64,000 bases of DNA from Ramazzottius varieornatus (Eukaryota; Tardigrada; Eutardigrada; Parachela; Ramazzottiidae), in the NCBI GenBank assembly GCA_001949185.1, contig BDGG01000010.1:1497773-1561772 (forward strand), written 5' to 3'. A program made the translations under genes and the position numbers. Within the stretch, counting starts at the first letter, position 1; the number at the start of each line of letters is the position of its first letter. Shown here piece by piece: positions 1-11,536 of the stretch. The notes under the pieces are model-generated. The model was not told where the DNA came from, did no database searches, and saw nothing but the letters and a program-made list of their open reading frames with translations.

Positions 1-302
1 CTGGTGTCCGCGACGCTGCCCAGTAGCTGCACCGTGTCTGGATCAAAATTCTCGTCCGGATAGAGTCGAAGGAATTTCCGGACAAAGTCATCGAGTGTCA
101 TGAACTTGTCGCCTTGACGGGTGACGGAGACATACTTTTCAAAGATCTGGCGGAGCTTCTCGGACTCCGCACGTTTGACGGTATGGACAGGAACAACAAC
201 GACCTTCGTTTCGCAGTGCGCTGTCTTCCAATGCAACAAGCCGCTGCAGATTTCCTTCAGCGAACGGAATCCTGGTTGCTCCATGCTTCGTACGGTGTCC
301 AT
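1..302 (-). CDS. Calcium-binding mitochondrial aspartate/glutamate carrier (Aralar/citrin, SLC25A12/13), N-terminal part
   Basis: This is the first coding exon of a carrier that exchanges mitochondrial aspartate for cytosolic glutamate in the inner membrane (malate-aspartate shuttle). The minus-strand frame contains SEKLRQIFEKYVS, then FMTLDDFVRKFLRLYP, then TVQLLGSVADT. These match the start of the EF-hand regulatory domain of Aralar/citrin, which has LRxIFxxYAS, MTxxDFV and LLxGVAD at the same spacing. The first in-frame ATG after an upstream stop is at 302. It leaves about 50 residues before the conserved block, longer than in vertebrates, so the true start or an upstream exon remains uncertain. 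The gene runs off the left edge, and the carrier repeats are not in the window. It is divergent from the F-box gene at 763. Confidence 0.82.
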   Translation of the reverse strand, partial: MDTVRSMEQPGFRSLKEICSGLLHWKTAHCETKVVVVPVHTVKRAESEKLRQIFEKYVSVTRQGDKFMTLDDFVRKFLRLYPDENFDPDTVQLLGSVADT

Positions 303-762
303 GATGATCCGGCAGCTGGAGATGCACCTGGAAGCAAGGGAACAACCACGAAGAAGCTGCGGAGAACGGCAGATGTTTTGCTCCCTTTATGCGATGCTGA
401 TTAAAAGACTTTGAACTAAAAAAACACAGCTGATTTCGAGTGAATACTTGCTCAAAGTCAAAGTAATCATAAGTATTAAGTACGAGTATTGCGGCAACAT
501 CGGACGATAAAGGCCGTGCCAGCCACAGTGGCCACAACACAAGGACACGCCCAACACTTGACCCACTGGGAGAATCGATTCGATTGTCAAGGAAAAGAAC
601 GGAAAAAATCCTCGAGGACACTCTAGAATCAACATGACTGCTTTCAATACTGTAGCAGCCAGCGGCAAAGCATGCGCAAGTATGGACAGTTCCCAGCTTA
701 GGAAAGGACGTGCTATAATTTAACTTAGCATCACTTTTGAGCCGTTTTCAAATCTGGGTAGT
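303..762. other. Intergenic, between divergent genes
   Basis: About 460 bases separate the starts of the Aralar-like gene and the F-box gene. It presumably holds both promoters and 5' UTRs. Open frames here have no recognisable domain, and I see no clear TATA box or repeat. Confidence 0.5.
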
Positions 763-1876
763 ATGTCTTCCCGGCGAAAGCTATCGGAGGATATCCATGA
801 TGACTGTACGGTACCGAAAAAGTCAAGACCATCCCTAGAAAATACACCAGAGGATCTTGAGGCCGCTGGAAATGCAGCTGGTGAGTTGGTCGACGTCCAC
901 GTTGCCCCAAAATGCTCGCGCACAACTGTGTCCATCCACGACCTTCACGAAAATATACTGGTGGAGATCCTCCAGCACTTGGACATTGTGAAGCAACTTG
1001 CTCTTCAAAGGTACAGTTAATGGTTATTCGTTGTTGCCTGAATAGCTACTAATACTATGTCTTCACCTAGTCAGAGTGTCGTCCCAATGGAATACTATCT
1101 TGACATCGCCTTCGGTTCTTCGAGCTCGCGGAGTGGATCAGGTCTTCTACATGAACCACGACCTGACCACTCGCTACATCGAATTCGACTCACTGGTCGA
1201 CAGGGCTGCTTGTATAGAGCTGGTGCATCTGTTCCTAGGAAGACAGATAAGGAGCAACTGGCCGGAACATGGCTACCATTACCACGCTTTCTTGCTCAGT
1301 AGCACATGCGACTTACTCGCCAAGAAGAGTCCTCGACTGAAGACCATCGTACTATCCCAGGGATACATCGACAAAGCTGTCCTGGACCACTGTCTCCCTT
1401 TATCTGTAAAGCGAGTGCTTTTCGACAGGGTGACAGTATGCGGATTTGGAACCTTTCCCTTCTACAAACACAACATTACAATCAAGAGGGACGTTCTACG
1501 GACAGGGAACGCCATCGCCGACACGGAAGATAGAATGTGGCAACTAGGAGCAATCCACTGTGCACAGTTAACTCCTGACGACCTGGAAGCCACATTTTTT
1601 CGAATTAGAAAAGCGAAGGAACTCGGGAAACTCAAATACGAGCTGCTGACGGACATTGTAGAAAGGTCTGCATATTTGAATATCATCATTCATCCATCTG
1701 CCACAATAAAAAGTATACTAACTTTGCTTCTGTTCAGTCGACAGCCAACAGCGCTGAAAGATGGTCGTTGGAGCGCGGACACTAGCGATCTAAACAAATT
1801 GGGCAACCTGACGCTCATGGAGCTCTTCACCTTTACCAGCTGCACTATCTACTCAGCCATGAGTGACAGCGTGTGA
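763..1876 (+). CDS. F-box domain protein
   Basis: Two exons fit well, 763-1010 and 1075-1876, joined by a 64-base intron, giving about 350 residues. The join restores an F-box near residues 65-100: IHDLHENILVEILQHLD, then LALQRVSSQWNTIL. This matches the usual L-P-x-E-I/L...I...L-D...L...V-C/S-x-x-W pattern. F-box proteins bring substrates to SCF ubiquitin ligases by binding Skp1. The N-terminal 60 residues are polar with a short basic patch. The C-terminal part has no leucine-rich or WD repeats that I can see, so the substrate is unknown. The second exon begins at 1075, because the other nearby AG breaks the frame. The gene converges on the guanylyl-cyclase-like gene. Confidence 0.75.
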
Positions 1877-2258
1877 TCAGAAGACTTCATCGTCCACTTC
1901 CCAGGGTAATGAACATTGTACTGCACGAAGATAAGCACGAGCTAATAACAATACAAAGTCACGAAAGTGTATTCGACGAAGAAACTTGAATGGAACTTGC
2001 AAGTTTGGGAATTTTGTTGTTACATTATTTGGGCCAGCGGCAAAGTCAGTAATGCGTGGCCAGCTGGCGTCATAGAGAACAGGCTACAAGAGGAAATGGC
2101 AGCCAATTCCCATCCAATCAGCTGACCTTACCGTAGTAAACCCGCTCTTTTGAGTGCTTGGCAGTGTTTCTTTCCGACTCGATCCCCGTTCCATACTTCA
2201 GAATTAGGCTCCGCCTTACTGACTTACTCTGCCGCTTGCCCATTGTCGTTTTTTCACG
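1877..2258. other. Intergenic, between convergent genes
   Basis: About 380 bases between the stops of the F-box gene and the guanylyl-cyclase-like gene. It should contain both 3' UTRs. No gene-like signal is seen. Confidence 0.5.
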
Positions 2259-5200
2259 CTATGAGGGTTCTCCGTTTCCTTCTCCATTTTCTTCGTCCTC
2301 GTTGGCGGGCTCCTCATCGCCGTAATCATCTTCTTCGTACATACGTCTGAGCTCTTCGATTTCCTCGTTATCTATTAACAAAGCAACGAAAGCTGTTTAG
2401 TGATGGTTTGTTTTGTGGTCAGTAATGTGCAGAATGCCTTGACAGTGACTAGCGGTTACCTAATTCGCCCCATAGCCAGTAGGTCTTCAAAGCGCCCTTC
2501 CCTTTCACGAACACCTCTCCGCGTTCTTCCACGTCGAACTGTCCCGTTGCGTCAAGGAAGCGCTTGCTTGTCAGGCTCATTTGAATTTTCATGTCTACAA
2601 GAACGAAATAATCGCACGCAAAAAGTCGAAGAACCGAAGGAAGAGCTAATCGAACCTTCTCCGCCCGTCAGCATTTGGAGTGAGACACTCATTGTATCAC
2701 CGAACAGAAGATACCGTGGAATCTGGTCTCCGACGACGCCGGCCATAACAGGACCTAGAATGACACCAATGCGTTAGTGCTGCAGGCTTTCAATGCTAGA
2801 AATACGACGTTTCTGTGACCACACCAATGACACGATCATACCTGCGTGGATTCCCATACGGATACCAAGCCGCGCTTCGGGTCGATGCTTTACTCGGAAC
2901 ATTGGAATACTATAGACCAGCTTGAGCGCAACTCGTGCAATTTCCCCGGCATGCTGACTCCCATTACGGTGAGGCAATCCCGAGACAACCTACAGAAATA
3001 TATGTTTAGCTTATGGAACGAAGGTAGGTTAAATTGCGAGACAAAAGCATAAGGAAGGCTATACACAAGTCCACCACATGGCAAGGAAAGCGTACCAGTG
3101 TGTTTTCCTTGTAGGTATCCACCTTGTAGGCATCGTGCTGTGCAATAATATCGTCGTAGAAGTCGCTAATATCATTCAAAAGTTCCACCATTTGGATCGG
3201 CGTGCTCTCCGCAGCAATATCGGCATACTGTTTGATATCACAGTGCATCACGCTGACCAGTTCATAGTTTTCGGGCCTTGGTTTCTCGCCAATCTTCATT
3301 GTTTCCGCAATCTTCCTAAAAGCCATGTTGTGTCACCTCCCTCCTTTTATCCAGGTCACAGCAATCAGAAAAACACTTACTTGGGTAAAACACTATACAA
3401 CAGCTGATCGCTCTTATTCTTTTCGTCGAGCAATGCCTGTCCTTTGTCTTCGACAATCTGATTAATGTTGAGCTCCATATCCTCCATCTGCTGAAGGAGG
3501 GTATCCAGGATATTACTTCGTTCTCCCATACCTCTGAAAACAGTCAAAAAGGTCAGTTCATCTCACCAACAAATGCGCTTGTATGAAAAGCCGCGAAAAG
3601 ATTCTTTACAGCTGTTTCCCCAGTTCTTTCATATTAGCTCGGACTTGCACCATGTTCGGTCTCTTCGTTGGGTCCACGGCCCAACATCGATCGCAAAGCT
3701 CGATGAGCTCCGCCGGACAAGCTGTTTCGTCGATTTTTGGTACAAACCGAGGTTGGGTCTCGTTCGCGCTGACTCTGATGTGCTCCAGTATTTCTATAAG
3801 AAAAGAAGAGTGAGCACAGACGGTAAACGATATCACAGACACAGACCTCCCCTACCGCACCTTCTTGTGGGATGGCGTACATCGAAAACGGTTTTGACCG
3901 CAACACCAGTTCCTGAATAATTATTCCGAAACTGTACACATCACCCTTCTGGCTGACAGAACTGATAACCTCGTATCGCGACAGCGCTTCGGCTCGAAGG
4001 TGTTCCGGTGCTTTCCACAGTTGCATAGTCATGTACTCTGGCTCTCTTTTCACCGCCCACAGCTCAGCTAGCGAAAGCTCGAAGAAGGCGTGCAGACCAT
4101 AGTCGCCAACCTTCAGCACGAACCTCGAGTCGATGTAGCAGCACAATGACGTGAGTCTTCCGTGAACATGCAGGACACTCTTGTGCAGGTAGGAAGTGCC
4201 TTTCATGCAGTCGCTGATTAAGGAGAAACGCATAGTCCATTCCAGCTTTGTGTTGGGATCGGCTATCAAGTCCTGAAAAACAGACAACACAGTAGAAAAT
4301 CGTTTGGGTCGTTGGTGAATGCTGAATGGAAAATCTCACCGTCAAGCAGCCTTTTGAGCAGTTTTCGTAGATGATGACGATGCGGTCATCATCCAGACAT
4401 GCTCCTTTGAAGGCCATAAGGTTGTCGTGTGACAATGTCCGGACTTCCCGTGCTTGCTTCAAAAGGGTCTTATTAACCACGATCCTTCGCTTCTTGCACC
4501 ATCGAACAGTGACCGCTTGCTTCTTCCACAAGCCCGTGTTCTCGGTTATCCGAATGGCCGCACTTTGCCGCGAGGCAGCTGTCAAGAAGCGGGCCACATG
4601 TAACCGATGTGCAAAATCGCTGAGTAGAGGTAAAAAAAGCTACTGAAGAATCATTCGGTGGGAAGGCTTTCAGTTTCAGTGCACTAGAAACTCAAAAACT
4701 ACCTTCTTGTAGCTTAATTTCGGAGACCATTTTTAATTCCTGGATTCTCTCCATCTCTTCATCGTCAGTGCCGGCACCTTCTCGTTTCTCGCCGCTCTCA
4801 TCTGTGTACGAGGTCCCGCCAGGTCGCACAAGGTCCATATCCTCCCACTTCGCTATCCAAGCCTTGTCTTCTCTTTCAAGCTTCTTCATGTGCTGGTACT
4901 TGAAGATCAGTATGATGATCAGAATCAGACCCAAAGGTACTGCCACACCAGCCGCAATCGACGCGATCGGCAACTTGTAAACTAAAAATGGTGTGAAAAT
5001 CTGATGAGATTACTGTACTGGTAAACTCGCATACCGGAAGTATGCAAAAGTTTGTTCACGTACCTACCTTCAGGCACACAAGGCCCTTCAATCCCACTGT
5101 ATCCACAAACGGGAGTGTTGACAGGAGGAGAAACACCGTTCGGCCATACTATGTTCGGTAGCTCAGCGTATGTGCTGTTCGTGCCATAGAAGACTGCAAC

Positions 5201-6994
5201 TCTCTGTAACCCGGAAGTGGAATCAAAGCTATTGAGCCGTGCTTGCTTCAGAAATCAACCTTTGTTAAGAAGTAAGTATGCGGGTTACACTACGTACCGC
5301 AAAGATTCCTGCTACTTTATCCGTCATCGCGAAAAGCAAAAAATCTTCTTCGCGGTCCCCGTTCGCTTTTAGATACATGGTACCGGAAGCGCCTTTGAAA
5401 GAGAGGATACACAGTAATTTTCTTCCATTATTTTGTAAGAACGAGTTAGATTGAAGGCTGAGCCATACCGGTGGATGTGGTTCCAGCGATGTACCGTCGA
5501 GATATGTTCCCGACAGTAGTTGCTTTCTGGAGGAAGGGTGGTTTGTACGTAGCGCCTTCTTTCTCGAAAGCCGCCCTAATACCCCGCGCCACAGCCATGA
5601 CGCAGTCGTAAGAAGTACGTACGAAGTAATCGTTCGAGAAAACCGTTTTGTCCATAGAGTCGTCCAGAATAGAAGGGCTGCCGTCCGTAGGGAAGATTAG
5701 CTTCCTTCCAGCATCATAGACAGCTTGAGCCGTAGTGGTGTTCGTCGTGTCGTTTACCACGAAGATGTACAATGACTGATAGGCCACCAACGACGCACTA
5801 TCATCGGAGTCTCCTGCAATGCTCATGGCATAAAACGAAACACACAAAATCTCGCTTACACACTACGTCTTGCGGAGCTTTTGCCGCACCTTGCTTCCAG
5901 TACGCTGGGTTTGTCGCCGTTAGAATCCCGTTTCTGTAGGGAAACTGGTCCATGACCAGATACATGTAAGAACCTTCGGTCATGTTCAAAGAGTAGGCGG
6001 TGACCATGAATTCACGAAGTCGGGCGTTATTCAAAACGATCATAACTAGCTCAAAATATGAACGGTCAGTCATCCATGCTGTGGCAAAAAGAATAGAAAG
6101 GCAAAGAATAAGGATGAGCCACTCACCTACTTCTGGACAACTTCCTTGCGTGATTCAACATGGTGGAAAGATCCATCGCGTTCGCCGTCAGGGAAAACTG
6201 CGTATAGCTCACATTGCGTGAGTTACATCGAGTCATTAGACTGTTTGCCCACACTGAGATAGACGCCGTCGAATCATCGTAAAAGATGGCGATGCTGGTC
6301 CAGTTATAGGTGGCAGTCATTCTCATGAAAAGCGACCACCTAAAAAACCTCAATGAGTATTACATTGCTGTCGTCTATCATTCCAACTTTGTCAAACGTA
6401 GACTTACTGAGTAAATGTGCTATAGCTACATCGGACCATGTTGACGAAAGGTTCCAGCGTATCGGCCAGAGTGACACTTCCGCTAGCCACAAGGACGGGG
6501 TAGCTCATGGTGATTATCCCAGCTTGAAGTGCGTCGGTGAAGCAGGGTGGTCCGAAGAAGACATCGTACCTCTTGCCGTTCTGCGGACTGGGTCTCCGGG
6601 AGGCCAACGTCAACTGCTTGAGAGAGTACCACCCAACCTTGGCCACACACGGCAGGTACAGGTAGTAGTCCACGGTGAACTTGATGTTGATGGCCGGATC
6701 AGCCAACGCTGCACGGAAGGCCACTTCGTGTGCAGGTTTGAGGTTGTCAATGAAGAACTTGTTTCTGACTGACGACGCATCTATCGGGAAATCAGAGCTT
6801 TCACCGTTATAGCTCGTCGCATCGATCGGGGTGTTGAAATATCGTTTCGCGCTCAAATCGGGAAGCTTTGAGCCGTTCTTTACTGGCAAGAAGACAGCCG
6901 TCGTCACTTCAAGCTGTGTCTGGCCGACCACATTACGGAAGTTTATCACAGACAACGCAATCAACACTCCAAAGACCTTCAACCATTCAGTCAT
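2259..6994 (-). CDS. Receptor guanylyl cyclase-like protein with degenerate catalytic site
   Basis: A multi-exon single-pass receptor. It starts at 6994 with a signal peptide (MTEWLKVFGVLIALSVI). Next comes an extracellular ligand-binding region of the natriuretic-receptor (ANF) type down to about 5080, including the typical ANGDRxxDF-like stretch near 5370. A membrane segment lies near 4973-4905 (VAVPLGLILIIILIF). A kinase-homology domain runs about 4600-3600 (KVGDYGL, DVYSFGII, CWAVDPTKRPN). A short coiled hinge lies near 3530-3380, and the cyclase domain about 3326-2470. An acidic tail ends at the TAG at 2259. The family makes cGMP from GTP. Here the first metal Asp is kept (MHCDI), but the second is Glu (codon 3105-3107). 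The guanine-selecting Glu is Asp (3117-3119). The transition-state Asn and Arg are Ser (2687-2689) and Gln (2675-2677). Activity is therefore doubtful. One junction near 5860 is hard to place. An upstream in-frame ATG at 7048 is an alternative start. Confidence 0.85.
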
Positions 6995-7173
6995 ATCACC
7001 ATTACAAGAGAGCAGAACCCTAGAAAATAAATACAAAACTATAAACAATTAAATGACATCAAGGTCCGATTTAGTCCGGGACTCGTCCACCATAATACAA
7101 GACCCAAACGATGATGCTCACCATTATACAGGTTCAGCAGGTATCTTAGGAACACCAAGAGCAATTTTTCCTA

Positions 7174-8883
7174 TCAGTCCTTGGTCGCTTTGATCTCCAG
7201 CTTCTTCTCCATGATCCCTTTGGTGAGCTTCATATTGGCCAGATCCTTACTCAAAGTCTTCACTTTGGCCATGAGGGCGTTGAAAGCCTTCATCCTCCCG
7301 GCTTTTATCGCTTCCAGGCTTTCGCTGTCTTCTGCTATCACCCGATCACAAAGCGCTCCCAGCTCTGCTTCATCATTGATCTGGTACCACTTGTTATCCT
7401 CAATCACCTTCGCCACATCTGTGGACCCACTTCCGTCTTTCACAAGGTCTTGTAGAATGTTCAGAACTATCGAACGAGGAACTTTCTCTTCGGACAGCAT
7501 ATCGGTCAACAAGGCGAAATCTTTCGGCTTCACTGGAATCTCTTCGGCAGACTCGGAAAGATTCGCGGTGTTCAGGATACCCACCAACCCATTCATGATG
7601 AGTGTGGAAACGTTCTGTGGTGTGGAATTTTTCGCCATAGGGACAGCGGCATCGAACAGAGATGACAGACGTTCATCCGCGACAATCATAGCCGCATGAA
7701 TGGGGAAGAGTTTGAACTCTTCCAAGTATCTCGTTCGTTTCACTGAAGGCAGCTCGGGGAGTTCTTTCTTCACCACAGCGATATCAACCTGGCCTTGCGG
7801 GACTATTTGAGAGTTTTCAGAGTTGAATAAGCGTAAGGGAGGAAGGTTGGGTTCAGGCATGTATCGATAATCTTGCAGGATCTCCTTGTCCCTCATCGGG
7901 TACGTCCTCCCCGTCTTCAGGTCAAAGCCTCTGGTCTCATTCACAACTTTCTCACCCTTTTCCAGTATCTTAACCTGGCGGGATATCTCGTAGTCTATGG
8001 CTTTCGAAATGAACTTCATACTAGCCAAGTTCTTCACTTCGCTCCGTACGCCTAATGGTTCGCCCTTCCGATGCACAGAGATGTTCGCATCAACCCGCAA
8101 CGACCCTTCGAACATCCGTACATCACAGACGTGAAGAACTTTGAGGATCAGAACGAGTTCGCGAACGAACGCGGCTGCTTGCTCGCCCGAAGTGAAGTCA
8201 GGCTTGGTAATGATCTCCATTAAGCCGATGCCAGCACGGTTCAGGTCTATGAGGCTGTTGTTATCTTGTGGATTGTGAATGCTCTTACCGCTGTCTTGCT
8301 CCAGCTGGATTTGTTCAATGTTGACAATGTGCTTGTGCGGTTGTTTGTTAACAACTTGAACGTACTCCATCCATCCGCTCGCGGCAATAGGCTTGTAGCG
8401 CTGAGTAATTTGGTATCCGGTAGGAAGATCGGCGTAGAAGTAATGCTTACGATCGAACAGCGAGACTGGGTTAATCGTACAATTCAGAGCGAACGCAGTT
8501 TTCACGGCAGCTTCCACACAGCGTCTGTTCAGCACCTGGAATAAGCACATAGCGTCGTACCGATGGTAACCCATCCAGTAAATTCATTTCCGGTGGCTGC
8601 TTACTGGTAATGTCCCAGGTGTAGCGCAGTCGAACAAGGACACTTGCGTGTTACTGGGTGCAGAAAACTCCGTTCCGCTTCCGGAGAATAGCTTGCTTTT
8701 TGACTTGATCTGAGCATGGATTTCCAACCCGATAACGCCACTCCATCCATCAGTCTGCTGCTTCGGCTCTGCTTGCGCGTCGCTTTTCTGGCCTTTGGGT
8801 GGCCTGTTCCGTGTACCTTGGAGCAGAGGATAGGTGTGCAGGTATCGCCTGCACTGTCTGGCTATCTGCAAACAGAGAATCAT
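7174..8883 (-). CDS. GATB: Glutamyl-tRNA(Gln) amidotransferase subunit B, mitochondrial
   Basis: Two exons, 8883-8605 and 8535-7174, encode about 546 residues, close to the usual length of mitochondrial GatB. With GatA and GatC it converts Glu-tRNA(Gln) to Gln-tRNA(Gln) in mitochondria. The start has a plausible mitochondrial presequence rich in Arg and lacking acids ([19 protein letters not shown]). Next comes the GatB signature [17 protein letters not shown], then [20 protein letters not shown] across the splice, [13 protein letters not shown], and [10 protein letters not shown]. The C-terminal part is the YqeY-like tail domain ([11 protein letters not shown]-type helices, with a lysine-rich end). 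Nothing looks broken. The gene is divergent from NME7. Confidence 0.93.
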
Positions 8884-9510
8884 CGTCCAAATACTGGAGG
8901 CCGGAAAATCTCAGCGTCCACCGGAAAAAAAGAACCAAGTCAAACGAAATTAACGAACTGAATTACGCGTACTGAATTCTGAAATCTAATACCATCCGGT
9001 AATCAAGATGCTGAATCAAGTGCAAGGACGCTCTGTCGTCATCGCGAAGCCTGACGTCATAGGTTCGTTTGGGATCATGTCACGCCATATAGCTGACGCT
9101 GTTATGTCTACTAATCTTATTCCTCCACTGTTAACTTAATTCCGGTGGACATCTGCCCGCTCGTTTCATTCATCCTTGTCCGACCATCATCCTTGTTCCA
9201 GAGTAGCGCAGAGCGGAACTTAACTTGCGCCTGTATGATCGAGCTGCTGACGAGGGCAAGACCCGTATGGACTTGTAGGATGTAATATCTTGTTTGTTGA
9301 CGTTGCCGCGAGACAGCCTCTCAAAGATCGAACGCTACGCGCACGAGCCATCTTCTTTCTCATCTTCAATCCGAAGATTCCTCTCGATCGTCTGCTCGCA
9401 AGCAAAACTACTGTGTCGCAGGGTGGTGGTGTTCCGGGATCCGATACGGACAGATTCGGGCGGATTATATCTCCAAGTTTCTTGACCCACAGCGGAAAGG
9501 GACTTTTAAA
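8884..9510. other. Divergent promoter region between GATB and NME7
   Basis: About 630 bases between two start codons on opposite strands, so it probably serves both genes. It carries a full palindromic TGACGTCA at 9052-9059. No coding signal is seen. Confidence 0.5.
9052..9059. promoter_or_regulatory. CRE-type palindrome TGACGTCA
   Basis: The exact 8-base consensus for CREB/ATF-type bZIP factors, in the shared upstream region of GATB and NME7. A single 8-mer can occur by chance, and the same sequence is found elsewhere in the window, so function is only suggested by position. Confidence 0.3.
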
Positions 9511-11239
9511 ATGGCCATGGTACGTAGCTAGATATCACGCCCGTCCTGCGGTATAACCAGATCGTTTTTGCAGAACGAGAACGAGGAATACTACTGTTTC
9601 GAGGTTGTTTGGGACTACGAGGGAAATATTCGACAGTTTGTCCTCCGTTTCTTCCCTCTGCAAGAAAGTTCGGAACTGGTATATTCGTAAAATGCACTAT
9701 CGTTCGGGTGCTACGCGTACTATTGTTACAGTACTGTATAACGTCTCTCTGTCATGCTAGTACGATGTTATGAAGCACAAGACCTTCATGAAGAGGACAA
9801 GAACGTCCAACCTCAAGTTATCCCACCTGAACATCGGCAAAACTGTCTCTGTTCTCAACCGCCAGCTCCTCGTGATGAACTACGCTGATGTCAAAACCCG
9901 CGTGACTATGGAGAAGCTCTTCCAAAGGTACAGAATATATGCCTTGATTAGCTGCTGGGGGGGGGGGGGTNNNNNNNNNNNNNNNNNNNNNNNNNNNNNN
10001 NNNNNNNNNNNNNNNNNNNNGGGGGGGGGGGGGTTTTGCGACGACATCATGCATCCTGATATCTTTCTTTTTCTCTTAGAACAGCTGTCGTGTTCAAGGT
10101 CAATGAGAACATGGGCGATGTCCTGGACTCCCTAACCGGTCACTGGCTCACTACAAACTCCTCCAATATGGTCATCACCCGGGTGAAAATGACCATCCTG
10201 GACCGGGAAGACATCCTGAAGCTCGGACTTGTTGGTCAATGTGGTTTCAGGTAGCCACAGCCTCTAATGGGTCACTGATAAGCTAATCGCCGCTTTTGAT
10301 ATATACGTTTCTTCGACCGGTAGTGATCCGTGCATTGCAGCGGAAGTTACGGGCGAAGATGCGGTGAAGCATTGCCAAGACATCCTGGCTATGGTTAGCG
10401 CCAAGTTCATGATCCACGACTTCTGCTACGCCTCACCCGATCCTCAAACAGCCAAATGGACACTCAGCTTACTTTTTGACAAGCCAAGGAGGAACACTTC
10501 GGTTTGTGGTAATGGGATACTGTGCCTAATAAAACCACACTCAGTGCGCGAAGGTTCGAGTTCAAATGTTATCGTGGTTTGGTCGTACCAGGAAGTTTTA
10601 AGTTAGTGGGTATAACGTTCGCTGCGGTTGCAGGAGCTACTCCGAAGATCATTCAGCACATCTTACGATATGGGTTCAAGATCTTAGCCATCGAAACGCT
10701 CGTATTGGAGCGTCACATTGCAGAAGGGTTCTTGGAGCTGTACAGAGGAGTTGTTCCCGAATATTTGGTAACCTCGTTATACTGATTGCGTTCGCTGACT
10801 TGTGCTGACTACTCTGTCGCTGTAGCCATGGGTCGACGACTTCGCGTCAGGACCCTGTGTGGCTCTTGAGGTGGAGGAATTTTGCCCTTTGGGTCCACGT
10901 GAGATTCCGAGAGAGCCGTGTCAAGATCCACCGCCAGCCCCTGCCTGTAACCAGACTTATGACAAGTTCCGTAGTTTCGCTGGTCCAGCCGATCCAGTAA
11001 GTTTCCAGCTTCACATGATCGAATTGCAGAAAGTATCCAAACTTCGACCTTGTGGGATTAGGTAGTTTCCTTTTCAGAATATTGCTCGAACAATTCGACC
11101 AAGTTCGCTACGTGCTTTGTTCGGGAGAGATAAGGTTTTCAACGGTGTTCACTGCACTGATCTTCAGAGGGACTGTCAGAGCGATTTAGAGTTTATTTTT
11201 CGATACATTGCTCGTCCCGAAATAATTGCTACTAGATAA
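9511..11239 (+). CDS. NME7: NME7-like protein: DM10 domain plus two NDK-like domains
   Basis: Eight exons fit: 9511-9519, 9574-9678, 9761-9927, 10080-10250, 10324-10553, 10634-10767, 10826-10996 and 11078-11239. The first exon gives only three codons. The N-terminal DM10 domain (about residues 5-90) includes FEVVWDYEGNIRQF and MKHKTFMKRTR. NME7 belongs to the gamma-tubulin ring complex and to ciliary doublet microtubules. The first NDK domain is strongly degraded: the expected LALIKPDA is TAVVFKVNEN, and there is no NxxHGSD motif. The second domain is better kept, with ILCLIKPHSVREG and FNGVHCTDLQ, and carries an unusual proline- and cysteine-rich insertion before AGPADP. The third intron contains an assembly gap. 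Confidence 0.9.
9957..10033. other. Assembly gap flanked by G homopolymers, inside an intron
   Basis: Fifty N bases (9971-10020) sit between a G run ending at 9969 and another at 10021-10033. The gap lies between NME7 exons 3 and 4, so no coding sequence need be missing. Long G tracts commonly stall sequencing and can form quadruplexes. The true length of the tract is unknown. Confidence 0.95.
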
Positions 11240-11536
11240 CATAAAGCTTCACGAGTAAATCTTGATGCAGCTCGGCGTCGTATAATGGTTCTCGAGGTAG
11301 CCGTTTTGCTGGTTGTCCGGACAGATTATTTTTCGTAAACTCTTAGAGCATCGAAGCTGAGGAAATTTCGGTGGTAAAAAAGCACTTGTTAAAGTTTAAA
11401 ACAGTAAAATACTAAAAGTGTGTGAGCAAAAGAGAAAGAAACTGCACGCACAATGCGTTTAACAACGAGGTTTTATCCTGAGGGCAAGGCATGGAACTGT
11501 CTGGTTCTGCATCTTTAGCAAACCATTGCGCAGTGT

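Noticed and set aside
10553-10575. GGTTCGAGTTC word resembling a tRNA B box
   Set aside because: It lies in an NME7 exon/intron junction, with no A box or clover-leaf pairing around it.
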